This document shows, in pieces, positions 6,655 through 14,632 of a stretch of DNA of 45,984 nucleotides. Origin of the DNA: Desulfobacteraceae bacterium (lineage in GTDB: Bacteria > Desulfobacterota > Desulfobacteria > Desulfobacterales > Desulfosalsimonadaceae); the NCBI GenBank assembly GCA_011390465.1, contig JAABSH010000029.1:1-45984 (forward strand). Direction: 5' to 3'. Position numbers and translations under genes: made by a program. The notes under the pieces were generated by a model that saw only the letters and a program-made list of their open reading frames with translations, made no database searches and was not told the DNA's origin. Each line of letters starts with the position of its first letter. Positions within the stretch are counted from its first letter, which is position 1.

Positions 6655-7854
6655 ATGCTAAATGCAAAACAACTGGAGCGGTATGCCGATGTCCTGCTAT
6701 GGGGGCTGAGGACCGCCCGGAAAAAGAAACCCCGTAAAAATGAAATCGTGGTCATCCGGTATGACCTTGCGGCAATCCCGCTGGTGGAAGTGCTTCACAA
6801 AAAATTGATCCAGAAAGGGATTCAGCCGGTGCAGCGGCTCATGCAGACCCCGGAAATGGAAAAAAATTTTTTCACCCAGGCCGGCAAAAAACAGCTCACC
6901 TTTATCCCGCCCGGCGAAACCGAACTCTACCATCATCTAAATGGCGCCATTGCCGTGCTGGCCCCGGAATCCCTGACCCATCTGAGCGGTATTGATTCGG
7001 ATAAAATCGCCCTGTCCCTGAAATGCCGGAAATCCTTACGGGAAATTCTGGATCAGCGGGAGGAAAAAGGATTTTTTTCCTGGACCCTGGGCATGTACCC
7101 CACGGCTGAACTGGCACGCCAGGCGGAAATGGATGTGGACGATTACACCGCGCAGATCGTTAAAGCCTGTTTTTTAAACCGTGCCGATCCCGTGGGCCAG
7201 TGGGAAGCCGTGTATGAAAAAGCCAAAACCCTTAAAAAATGGCTCAACCGGATGAATGTTTCAAAATACCGCGTTGAATCCAAAAATATTGATCTTGAAA
7301 TCACCCCCGGCGACAAACGCCGGTGGATCGGTATTTCCGGGCACAATATCCCCAGTTTTGAACTGTTTTTATCTCCGGACTGGCGCGGCACCCGGGGCAT
7401 CTACTATGCAGATCAGCCTTCTTTCCGAAGCGGCAATTTTGTGAAAGGCATCCGCATTGAATTTAAAAAAGGAAAAGCGGTTCGCGCCACAGCGGAACAG
7501 GGGGAAGCTTTTTTAAACAAGCAGCTCAAAATGGATGCCGGCGCGTCCCGGCTCGGAGAATTTTCCCTGACCGACAGGACGTTTTCAAAAATCAACCGGT
7601 TCATGGCCAATACCCTGTTTGATGAAAATTACGGGGGCCGGTACGGCAATTGCCATGTGGCATTAGGCGCCTCTTATTCCGACACTTACAGCGGCAACCC
7701 CTCTGAACTGACCCGGGAGGTAAAGGACAATCTGGGGTTTAATGATTCCGCCCTGCACTGGGATATTGTAAATACGGAAAAAAAGCAGGTGACGGCCCAC
7801 CTGGTATCCGGCAAAAAAAAGGTGATTTATGAAAACGGAGAATTCACTTACTGA
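6655..7854 (+). CDS. M29-family aminopeptidase (thermophilic aminopeptidase type)
   Basis: A 399-residue cytoplasmic metalloaminopeptidase of the AmpS/AmpT/PepS family, which removes N-terminal residues using two metal ions. Visible family features are the metal-Glu segment NIPSFELFLSPDWRGTRG, a second Glu in LGEFSLTD, the TLFDENYGGRYGNCHVALG block and HWDIV near the C-terminus. Length is normal. Start ATG follows CAGGAG at nine bases. It is the first gene of the plus-strand cluster, and manA begins inside its last 26 bases, showing tight coupling. A link between peptide turnover and mannose phosphate metabolism is not obvious. Confidence 0.85.
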   Translation: MLNAKQLERYADVLLWGLRTARKKKPRKNEIVVIRYDLAAIPLVEVLHKKLIQKGIQPVQRLMQTPEMEKNFFTQAGKKQLTFIPPGETELYHHLNGAIAVLAPESLTHLSGIDSDKIALSLKCRKSLREILDQREEKGFFSWTLGMYPTAELARQAEMDVDDYTAQIVKACFLNRADPVGQWEAVYEKAKTLKKWLNRMNVSKYRVESKNIDLEITPGDKRRWIGISGHNIPSFELFLSPDWRGTRGIYYADQPSFRSGNFVKGIRIEFKKGKAVRATAEQGEAFLNKQLKMDAGASRLGEFSLTDRTFSKINRFMANTLFDENYGGRYGNCHVALGASYSDTYSGNPSELTREVKDNLGFNDSALHWDIVNTEKKQVTAHLVSGKKKVIYENGEFTY

Positions 7855-9139
7855 CCGGGAAGATGGGGGCCTTTCTGCAATCTCCCGCGCCCTTCTTTGC
7901 CAGCCCCTGCCCCTTAAAAATCCAGTGCAGAAATATGCCTGGGGCTCCCATCGGGCCATTCAGGACCTCATGGATGAACCCCGCACCAGCGAACCCTGGG
8001 CCGAACTCTGGATGGGGGCCCATGCCAAAGCCCCGTCCCAGGTGCAAGTGGACGGGCATTATATTTCCCTTCCCGCGCTTCTGGAAAAATTTCCTGAAGA
8101 AATGCTCGGAGCAGGGGTTTGTGAAAAATATAACCGCGGCCTTCCCTATCTGTTCAAGGTACTGGCAGCGGCCCGGCCCCTTTCCATTCAGGCCCATCCG
8201 GACAAGGCCCGGGCCCGGGCAGGCTTTGAACGCGAAACCGCCGCGGGCATCAGGGTAAGTGCGCCCGGCCGGAATTACAAAGATCCGAATCATAAGCCGG
8301 AATGCATTTGTGCGCTCACCCGGTTTTCAGGGCTCAAAGGATTCCGGCGGAATACTGAAATTCTGGCCTTGATGGAGCAGTTCTGCCCAAATGGGCTTCT
8401 TCCGCAAAAAAAATTTTTGCGTCAGAACAATCTGAGAGATTTTTTTAAATCCCTTATGGAAATGCCGGAAACAGAAAAAGCATCCGCCATTTCCGCTGTT
8501 TGCGAAAACGCGGATAAAAACAAAAAAAAGGACAAAGACAAAACAGAAGATACTGCGGCCCCTTTAAACGAAAGCCGGATTAAAGACCAGATTAAACAAT
8601 GGATCAAAAAACTGGCGATTGCCTATCCCGGAGATATCGGGGTGATTTCACCGCTTTTTTTGAATCTTTTCTGCCTGGAGCCCGGCGAGGCCCTGTTTCT
8701 GCCGGCCGGAGAACTGCACGCGTATCTGGAAGGACTGGGCCTTGAAGTGATGGCCAACTCAGACAATGTGCTGCGCGGCGGCCTCACCCCCAAGCATGTG
8801 GATGTGCCGGAACTGATGCAGGTGCTGACATTTACCGCGTCTGAAGTTAAGGTGCTGCGGCCTGAACCCGTAGGCCCGGTTAGCGGCAGGTATCCTGTGC
8901 CGGCGGAAGAATTTGCGTTTTGCGTTCTTCATCTGACAGATTCCGCCCCTTGCAGAATTCCGAACGGGCACAGCGCTGAAATCCTGCTCTGCACCCAGGG
9001 CCACGCCCGTGTTTCAGCAGACGCGTCCCCGGATGACGGGGTTCACCTGAAAAAGGGCCAGTCCGTGCTGATTCCCGCCATGGCCCGGGAGTACCAGATT
9101 TCCGGCAGCGGCGTGTGCTATAAAGTCGGCGTGCCATGA
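7829..9139 (+). CDS. manA: Mannose-6-phosphate isomerase, class I
   Basis: Interconverts fructose 6-phosphate and mannose 6-phosphate, feeding GDP-mannose and mannose-containing polymers. Zinc-site and family motifs are present: KYAWGS, ELWMGAHAKAPS, QAHPDKARA, DPNHKPECICAL and the cupin-like GEALFLPAGELHAYLEG. The 436-residue length is slightly above usual because of a Lys/Asp-rich insert around residues 225-245 (DKNKKKDKDKTED), which looks like low-complexity expansion. The ATG overlaps the upstream peptidase gene by 26 bases, and the stop overlaps the queE start as ATGA. The glycosyltransferase and HAD phosphatase downstream suggest use of mannose phosphate in glycan or solute synthesis; this is inference. 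Confidence 0.93.
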   Translation: MKTENSLTDREDGGLSAISRALLCQPLPLKNPVQKYAWGSHRAIQDLMDEPRTSEPWAELWMGAHAKAPSQVQVDGHYISLPALLEKFPEEMLGAGVCEKYNRGLPYLFKVLAAARPLSIQAHPDKARARAGFERETAAGIRVSAPGRNYKDPNHKPECICALTRFSGLKGFRRNTEILALMEQFCPNGLLPQKKFLRQNNLRDFFKSLMEMPETEKASAISAVCENADKNKKKDKDKTEDTAAPLNESRIKDQIKQWIKKLAIAYPGDIGVISPLFLNLFCLEPGEALFLPAGELHAYLEGLGLEVMANSDNVLRGGLTPKHVDVPELMQVLTFTASEVKVLRPEPVGPVSGRYPVPAEEFAFCVLHLTDSAPCRIPNGHSAEILLCTQGHARVSADASPDDGVHLKKGQSVLIPAMAREYQISGSGVCYKVGVP

Positions 9140-9792
9140 AACCCGAGCACCATCTGACCGTAAATGAAATTTTTTACAGCCTTCAGGGAGAATCCCTGTA
9201 TGCCGGGCTGCCCTGCGTCTTTGTCCGCCTTACCGGCTGCAGCCTGCGATGTTCCTATTGTGATACAACCTATGCTTACAAAGACGGGCGCACGATGTCC
9301 ATTTCAGATGTTCTGGACCAGGTGCGTGCCTGGAATTGCCGGCTGGTGGAAATCACCGGCGGCGAGCCATTAGATCAGCAGCACACCCCGGAACTCATCA
9401 CCCGGTTCCTGGACGTCGGTTATACCGTGCTGATGGAAACCAACGGCACCATAGACATCCGATTGGCAGATTCCCGATGCATTAAAATCATGGATGTCAA
9501 ATGTCCGGGCAGCGGGGAATCCGAAAAAAATGACCTGGAAAACTTAAACCGGCTGGGGCCGAAAGATGAACTCAAATTCGTGATTACCGATCACAGGGAT
9601 TATGAATTTGCAAAAAATCTCCTGGCCGATAAATGGCCCCTTGGATTTCCCGTGCCAGTGCTTTTTTCCGCGGCATGGCCCAGTCTTGCCCCTGCAAAAC
9701 TGGCTGCCTGGATTCTGGCGGACAATCTGCCGGTGCGGCTTCAGGTGCAGCTTCACAAAATTTTATGGCCAAGTGAAGACAGAGGAAGATAA
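9136..9792 (+). CDS. queE: 7-carboxy-7-deazaguanine synthase
   Basis: A radical SAM enzyme that contracts 6-carboxytetrahydropterin to 7-carboxy-7-deazaguanine in preQ0/queuosine synthesis. The 218-residue protein starts with NEIFYSLQGES, a family hallmark, then the cluster motif CSLRCSYC (CxxxCxxC), YAYKDG, and the SAM-binding EITGGEPL. The ATGA overlap with manA indicates coupling, and queC follows with no gap. QueD is not in the window; folE2 at 38050-38835 supplies the pterin precursor. Confidence 0.93.
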   Translation: MKPEHHLTVNEIFYSLQGESLYAGLPCVFVRLTGCSLRCSYCDTTYAYKDGRTMSISDVLDQVRAWNCRLVEITGGEPLDQQHTPELITRFLDVGYTVLMETNGTIDIRLADSRCIKIMDVKCPGSGESEKNDLENLNRLGPKDELKFVITDHRDYEFAKNLLADKWPLGFPVPVLFSAAWPSLAPAKLAAWILADNLPVRLQVQLHKILWPSEDRGR

Positions 9793-10494
9793 ATGACCCA
9801 GACACGGAAACAGGCCATTGTGCTCACCAGCGGCGGGCTGGATTCCACCACCGTGCTTGCCATGGCCCGGGCTGAAAATTTTGAATGCCACACCCTGAGC
9901 TTTGATTACGGCCAGCGCCACCGCCATGAACTGAAAGCCGCGGCCGCGGTTTCCCGCAAGCTCGGGGCGGCCGGACATTATGAGGTAAAAGTGGATTTGG
10001 CCCAAATCGGGGGGTCTGCCTTAACAGACAATATTGCCGTTCCCAAAAACAGAGATCAAAAGACCATGGCCGCCGGCATTCCGGTCACCTATGTGCCGGC
10101 CCGCAACACCATTTTTTTGTCCTATGCCCTTGCCTGGGCCGAAGTGCTGGCGGCCCCGGATATTTTTATCGGTGTCAATGCCATTGATTATTCCGGCTAC
10201 CCGGACTGCCGGCCGGAATATATTGCAGCGTTTGAAAAAATGGCCAACCTGGCCCTCAAATCAGCAGTTGAAGGCAATACCCCGGTCCGCATCCACGCGC
10301 TCCTGCTGCACATGACCAAGGCGGAAATTATTCAGGCCGGCACCCGCCTGCATGTGGATTACGCCATGACCCACAGCTGCTATGATCCGGATTCCAGGGG
10401 CCGGGCCTGCGGGTCCTGCGACAGCTGCCTGCTGCGCAAAAAAGGGTTTCAGGATGCCGGCATCCCGGATCCCACCTGTTACACAATTGCCTGA
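9793..10494 (+). CDS. queC: 7-cyano-7-deazaguanine synthase (preQ0 synthase)
   Basis: Converts 7-carboxy-7-deazaguanine, ammonia and ATP to preQ0, the step after QueE. The ATP PP-loop SGGLDSTT is near the N-terminus, followed by [21 protein letters not shown] and [19 protein letters not shown]-terminal zinc site is visible as CYDP followed by [11 protein letters not shown]. Length (233) is usual. It begins directly after the queE stop, so both are translated from one message. Product serves tRNA queuosine and possibly DNA modification; no tgt or DNA-modification genes are in the window. Confidence 0.95.
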   Translation: MTQTRKQAIVLTSGGLDSTTVLAMARAENFECHTLSFDYGQRHRHELKAAAAVSRKLGAAGHYEVKVDLAQIGGSALTDNIAVPKNRDQKTMAAGIPVTYVPARNTIFLSYALAWAEVLAAPDIFIGVNAIDYSGYPDCRPEYIAAFEKMANLALKSAVEGNTPVRIHALLLHMTKAEIIQAGTRLHVDYAMTHSCYDPDSRGRACGSCDSCLLRKKGFQDAGIPDPTCYTIA

Positions 10495-10532
10495 TACTGC
10501 GTGACCTCCTGGGATGGAATATAAAGCAAAAC

Positions 10533-12050
10533 ATGAAAATCGCGTTTCTTCATTATCATCTGACGCCCGGCGGGGTGACCACGGTCATCCGTCAGCAGAT
10601 AGAAGCCCTGCCCTCCGGCAGCGAATCCCTGATGATTTCCGGTGAACCCGGGCCGGAAGATTTTCCCGCAAGAACCGTGGTTATTCCGGAAATCGGGTAT
10701 GATTCTCTGGATTCTCAAAAAAAATCTCCTGAAAATTCACTTGATGCCTCGCGCACTGCTGAAAAAATCATCCAGGCCATATCCGCCTGCTGGCCGGATG
10801 GATGCGACATTGTGCATGTGCACAATCCGCTGCTTGCCAAAAACCGGCATTTTTTAAAGGTGTTAGCTGAACTTCAGAAACGCGGCATCCGGCTGCTCCT
10901 GCAAGTGCATGATTTTGCCGAAGACGGCCGGCCCCGGACATATTTCAGAGATGATGCCTATCCCGCGGACGCTCACTATTGCGTGATCAACCAGAGAGAT
11001 TACCATGCCCTGCTTCATTCCGGCCTGAAGCCTGGGGGGCTGCACCTTCTGCCCAATATGGTGACCCCCTGCAACCGCGCCCGATGCCCCTCTATTTTTG
11101 ACCCATTTGTACTGTATCCGGTGCGGGCCATCCGCCGAAAAAATATCGGGGAAGCCATCCTGCATTCCCTGTTTTTTCCGGACCCCTGTTTTCTGGCCAT
11201 TACCCTTCCCCCGAACAGCGATCAGGACCGGTTGATCCATGAAAACTGGCAGAGGTTTGCCCTGGGCCACCAGTTAAAGGTCGTGTTTGCGGCATCTCAA
11301 AAATATTTGTTTCCGGATCTGGTGGCATCTGCCGTGGCCATGATTTCCACCAGTATTTCCGAAGGATTCGGGTTTTCGTTTCTCGAGCCCTGGACAGCGG
11401 GCCAGATGCTCTATGGGCGCCTGCTTCCGGATGTCTGCGCGGATTTTATCCAAAAAGGCCTGCGCCTGGATCACATGTATCAGCGACTGGACATCCCCCT
11501 TTGCTGGATCGACCAGGACACATTTTATCGCCAATGGACCCGCTGCATTAAAGCGTGCGCAACCATCTATGATCTGGTTTTAACAGATGAGGTGATTCAG
11601 CAGGCTTTTAAAACAATCACGCAAAATCAAAAAATTGATTTTGCGCTGCTGGATGAAGCGTTTCAACAGCAGGTGATCGCAACAATTGCCGCCAGTGAAA
11701 ACTTAAAAAATCAGGTTCTGAAAATGAACCCGGCCTTTGCCCTTTGGGAAAGCCTTGTCCGCCAGCATAAAAATCCCCGGCCGGAAAATGGCAACAACAA
11801 TATCATTGCCCACAACAACGCCGTGGTACAGGAATATTTTTCAAAATCCCGGTACCAGGAGCAGGTGGTGAAAATTTATCAGAAAACCCTTAACACCCGC
11901 GTGCATCAGAAAATTGACAAAAAAGCCCTGGCCCGGCAGTTTTTAAGCTTAAGCCAAGGCCCAAGCCCAAGTCCAAGCCAGAACCCGGCCCAAAGCCCGG
12001 CCCGCTTCAGCCTTCTGAAATGGAGCCGGCCGCTGTTTTCCGATACATAA
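10533..12050 (+). CDS. GT4-like glycosyltransferase
   Basis: A 505-residue protein with the first half typical of GT-B transferases (KIAFLHYHLTPGGVTTVIRQQ) and the second half carrying the EX7E-type donor site SISEGFGFSFLEPWTAG. It is expected to transfer a sugar from a nucleotide sugar in the cytoplasm. The C-terminal 120 residues do not resemble the fold and end in a Ser-Pro-Gln low-complexity tail (PSPSPSQNPAQSPAR). It lies 38 bases after queC and 17 before a HAD hydrolase. A glycosyltransferase next to a HAD phosphatase suggests a synthase and phosphatase pair making a disaccharide or solute, with manA nearby as a mannose source; donor and acceptor are unknown. Confidence 0.75.
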   Translation: MKIAFLHYHLTPGGVTTVIRQQIEALPSGSESLMISGEPGPEDFPARTVVIPEIGYDSLDSQKKSPENSLDASRTAEKIIQAISACWPDGCDIVHVHNPLLAKNRHFLKVLAELQKRGIRLLLQVHDFAEDGRPRTYFRDDAYPADAHYCVINQRDYHALLHSGLKPGGLHLLPNMVTPCNRARCPSIFDPFVLYPVRAIRRKNIGEAILHSLFFPDPCFLAITLPPNSDQDRLIHENWQRFALGHQLKVVFAASQKYLFPDLVASAVAMISTSISEGFGFSFLEPWTAGQMLYGRLLPDVCADFIQKGLRLDHMYQRLDIPLCWIDQDTFYRQWTRCIKACATIYDLVLTDEVIQQAFKTITQNQKIDFALLDEAFQQQVIATIAASENLKNQVLKMNPAFALWESLVRQHKNPRPENGNNNIIAHNNAVVQEYFSKSRYQEQVVKIYQKTLNTRVHQKIDKKALARQFLSLSQGPSPSPSQNPAQSPARFSLLKWSRPLFSDT

Positions 12051-12067
12051 GACCGGCAGGATTGATA

Positions 12068-13000
12068 ATGTCTTTTGAATCCTTTCAGGATATCATGGCC
12101 CCCTATGTAAGGCCCCTTGACCCGATTAAAACCGGCGAAAAATACCATATCCGCAATCAAGACCCATGGGATCTGAAGGCTGTGCTGTTTGATATCTACG
12201 GCACCCTGTTTGTCAGCGCCTCCGGTGAACTAAAAACCAGTGAACTAAAAACCGATGAACTAAAAACCAGTATAAAAACAGATACCTCATCAGAAGCTGC
12301 CGGCATGACATCTTCCCAGCCACCTTCACCTCACGATGTTTCCAATCTTTTGAAAAAATATCATGTTTCCGCTTCCCCTGCCCGGCTGCGGTTGAATCTT
12401 GTTCATGCCATTGAAACAGAACATGCCACCCTTCGCCGCCAGGGCATTGATTTTCCTGAGGTCCAAATCGATGCTGTCTGGCAGAAGCTGCTCGGGTTTA
12501 AAGATCGGAAAACCGCGCGCAGGTTTGCGGTGGAATATGAAATGATGCACAATCCGGTGTTTCCCATGCCCCATTTAAGGGAAATTCTGGAATTTTTGTC
12601 CGCGAAAAAGATTATCATGGGAATTATTTCCAATGCCCAGTTTTTCACCCCCCATCTGTTTGATCTGTTTCTGGGAAAATTCCCTGAAAATCTGGGGTTT
12701 GATCCGGATCTGATTTTTTATTCCTGCGACCATGGCCATGCCAAACCCTCTTGTTTTCTGTTTGAAATGGCCCGTGAGCAATTAAATTCAAAGGGGATAC
12801 CAGCGGAAAATGTGCTTTATGCGGGCAATGACATGAAAAACGATATCACCCCGGCCGGCCGGACAGGGTTTAAAACCTGCCTGTTTGCCGGAGACCGCCG
12901 GTCCCTCCGACTGCGAAAAGATGAAAAATACGATTTACACCCACCGGATGTGGTGATTTGCGATTTGATTCAGCTTGCAGATGTGATACGCTCCAAATGA
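12068..13000 (+). CDS. HAD-family hydrolase (phosphatase-like)
   Basis: 310 residues from an ATG 17 bases after the glycosyltransferase stop; an upstream in-frame ATG at 12020 would overlap that gene and add residues with no family likeness. The HAD nucleophile motif is VLFDIYGTLF, motif II is MGIISNAQF, motif III includes the Lys of GHAKPSCFLFE, and motif IV is YAGNDMKNDITPA. Between motif I and the cap lies a tandem 5-residue repeat (ELKTS/ELKTD) made by a 15-bp DNA repeat at 12224-12268. The probable role is dephosphorylation of a sugar phosphate made by the upstream enzyme, inferred only from context. Confidence 0.8.
   Translation: MSFESFQDIMAPYVRPLDPIKTGEKYHIRNQDPWDLKAVLFDIYGTLFVSASGELKTSELKTDELKTSIKTDTSSEAAGMTSSQPPSPHDVSNLLKKYHVSASPARLRLNLVHAIETEHATLRRQGIDFPEVQIDAVWQKLLGFKDRKTARRFAVEYEMMHNPVFPMPHLREILEFLSAKKIIMGIISNAQFFTPHLFDLFLGKFPENLGFDPDLIFYSCDHGHAKPSCFLFEMAREQLNSKGIPAENVLYAGNDMKNDITPAGRTGFKTCLFAGDRRSLRLRKDEKYDLHPPDVVICDLIQLADVIRSK
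12224..12268 (+). repeat. 15-bp tandem repeat inside the HAD hydrolase gene
   Basis: Three near-identical 15-base units (each ending GAACTAAAAACC) keep the reading frame and encode GELKT, SELKT and DELKT, with a decayed fourth unit following. Because the unit is a multiple of three, copy number can change without a frameshift. It lies in a presumed surface loop between HAD motif I and the cap. Confidence 0.8.
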
Positions 13001-13050
13001 CCTGATGGATGGCTGATGAAAAAACCCAAAAAAGCACAGGAGTTCCTTGC

Positions 13051-13497
13051 ATGACCGAAGAAATGACAGAAGAAACAACCGTAAAAAAAGGAAAAACCAT
13101 CACCTTTGAATATACCCTGGCCCTTGACAACGGAGAAATCCTTGATTCCAGCAAGGGCAGGGATCCCATGACCTTTACCCACGGCTCCAGCCAGATTATT
13201 CCCGGGCTGGAAGATCAGATGGGCGGCATGAAACCCGGCGACACAAAAAAAATCACGGTCCAGCCGGAAGACGGCTACGGGTTCCGGCTCGAAGAAGCTG
13301 TAATTGATCTTAAAATCGAACAGGTGCCCGTGGATTCCCGCCGGGTCGGTGCCATCCTGCAGACTCAATCCCCGGAAGGCCAGGTGGTCCGGGGCAGAAT
13401 TACAAAAATTGAACAGGAAAAAGCCACACTGGACCTGAATCACCCCCTGGCCGGAGAAACCCTTTTTTTTGATGTAAAAATCCTTAACATAAAATAG
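13051..13497 (+). CDS. FKBP-type peptidyl-prolyl cis-trans isomerase (SlyD-like)
   Basis: 148 residues. An FKBP core is seen in FEYTLALDNGEILDSS, MTFTHGSSQIIPGLEDQMGGMKPGD and QPEDGYGF, then an insert-in-flap region (about residues 75-120) typical of SlyD-type chaperone isomerases and a final NHPLAGETLFFDVKI motif. The His-rich metal tail of E. coli SlyD is absent. The start at 13051 is chosen because AGGAG lies eight bases upstream; an earlier ATG at 13009 lacks a ribosome site. It probably assists folding of cytoplasmic proteins. It sits between the HAD hydrolase and a YprB-like nuclease with short gaps, so probably one transcript. Confidence 0.88.
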   Translation: MTEEMTEETTVKKGKTITFEYTLALDNGEILDSSKGRDPMTFTHGSSQIIPGLEDQMGGMKPGDTKKITVQPEDGYGFRLEEAVIDLKIEQVPVDSRRVGAILQTQSPEGQVVRGRITKIEQEKATLDLNHPLAGETLFFDVKILNIK

Positions 13498-13513
13498 CCC
13501 TGGAATAACCACC

Positions 13514-14377
13514 ATGCTGCAGCATACCTTTTGCCATCTTCCGAACATCGGTACCAAACGGGAACACGCCCTGTGGCAGGACAATATACGATCCTGGCAG
13601 GATCTTTTAACGCTTATCAGCGGGGATGGTGCATCAGCCGGGCAAGGCCGATCGGTTTTTCGCAAACTCCCCTTTCATGTCAAAGACGATCTGGCCGCAT
13701 CCCTGCATCATTTGGAAGCCAACAATGCGGCCTGGTTCAGCGAAAAACTCAAATCCGCGGACACCTGGCGGATGTTTCCGGAGTTTCGGCATTTAACCGC
13801 TTATCTTGATATTGAAACCACAGGCCTGGACTCCCCGGATATTACCACCATTGCCCTTTATGACGGCAGACAAATCCGGTATTATGTCAACGGTGAGAAT
13901 CTGGATCAGTTTCAGGACGACATCCTGGATTACCGGGTGTTGGTCACGTTCAACGGCAAAACCTTTGATGTGCCGGTGATTGAAAAATTTTTTAACATTA
14001 AACTGCACCAGGCCCATATTGATCTGCGCTATGTTTTAAAAAGCCTGGGATATGCCGGGGGCCTGAAACGGTGTGAAAAAAAGATGGGCATAGCCCGGGG
14101 CGATCTTGACGGAGTGGATGGATTTTTTGCCGTGCGGCTGTGGTCGGAATACTGCCGCACCCGTAATGTCAAAGTCCTGGAAACCCTTTTGGCATACAAT
14201 ATCGAAGATGTGGTCAATCTGGAAAATTTGATGATTCAGGCCTACAACATGAAAATCCAGGCCCTTTTTCCCCTGGCCGTCGCGCCCCTGCCTGAATCCC
14301 TGCCGCCGGTGCTGCCCTTCTCTCCTGACCGGGAAACCATTGACCGGCTGAAATACGCGGGCGGCTCCCCATTTTAG
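13514..14377 (+). CDS. RNase H-fold 3'-5' exonuclease, YprB/MrfB-like
   Basis: 287 residues. The N-terminal 90 residues include LPNIGTKREHALW, seen in YprB-like proteins; residues about 95-240 form a DEDD nuclease: D and E in YLDIETTGL, D in FNGKTFDVPVI, and YNIEDVVNLENL with a YxxxD spacing. The FDVPVIEKFF and HIDLRYVLKSLG segments match the family. Bacillus MrfB, which shares this fold, acts with the helicase MrfA in repair of mitomycin damage. Here the helicase is 13 kb away and already carries its own nuclease domain, so this gene is a second, free-standing copy of the same fold. It ends the plus-strand cluster. Substrate is inferred from homology only. Confidence 0.8.
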   Translation: MLQHTFCHLPNIGTKREHALWQDNIRSWQDLLTLISGDGASAGQGRSVFRKLPFHVKDDLAASLHHLEANNAAWFSEKLKSADTWRMFPEFRHLTAYLDIETTGLDSPDITTIALYDGRQIRYYVNGENLDQFQDDILDYRVLVTFNGKTFDVPVIEKFFNIKLHQAHIDLRYVLKSLGYAGGLKRCEKKMGIARGDLDGVDGFFAVRLWSEYCRTRNVKVLETLLAYNIEDVVNLENLMIQAYNMKIQALFPLAVAPLPESLPPVLPFSPDRETIDRLKYAGGSPF

Positions 14378-14436
14378 TTTCTTATCTCTCATTTTTATGT
14401 TTTTTTGGCAAAATATTTTAAAAACTCAAAAAGTGT

Positions 14437-14580
14437 GAAGTGACTAAAGTGATCTAAAGTGCCTAAAGTTATGGACTGCGCGAAACGCGCGATCATTTTT
14501 AACATAAAAATTGAAAATGCCGAAGGCATTAACCATAACTTTAGCTCACTTTAGCTCACTTTAAACTTTAGTTCACTTTT
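14437..14580. repeat. Palindromic element with word-repeat arms
   Basis: Left arm (14437-14474) is built from three CTAAAGT words, and right arm (14533-14580) from inverted copies (ACTTTAG). The arms pair across a 58-base core that contains two perfect hairpins, GCGCG/CGCGC at 14478-14490 and AATGCC/GGCATT at 14516-14530. Together with 14599-14619 it fills the 255-base gap between the YprB-like gene and the exported-protein gene. No coding frame is seen in it. Confidence 0.7.
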
Positions 14581-14598
14581 AACTTTTTTTATTTCTTC

Positions 14599-14619
14599 CC
14601 TTCAGCCTTCAGTCTTCGA
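14599..14619. repeat. Short 7-bp-period array
   Basis: Three heptamers, CCTTCAG, CCTTCAG and TCTTCGA. The same words occur in reverse complement at 30277-30304, indicating a common repeat family. Confidence 0.45.
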
Positions 14620-14632
14620 CCCATTACAAAAA

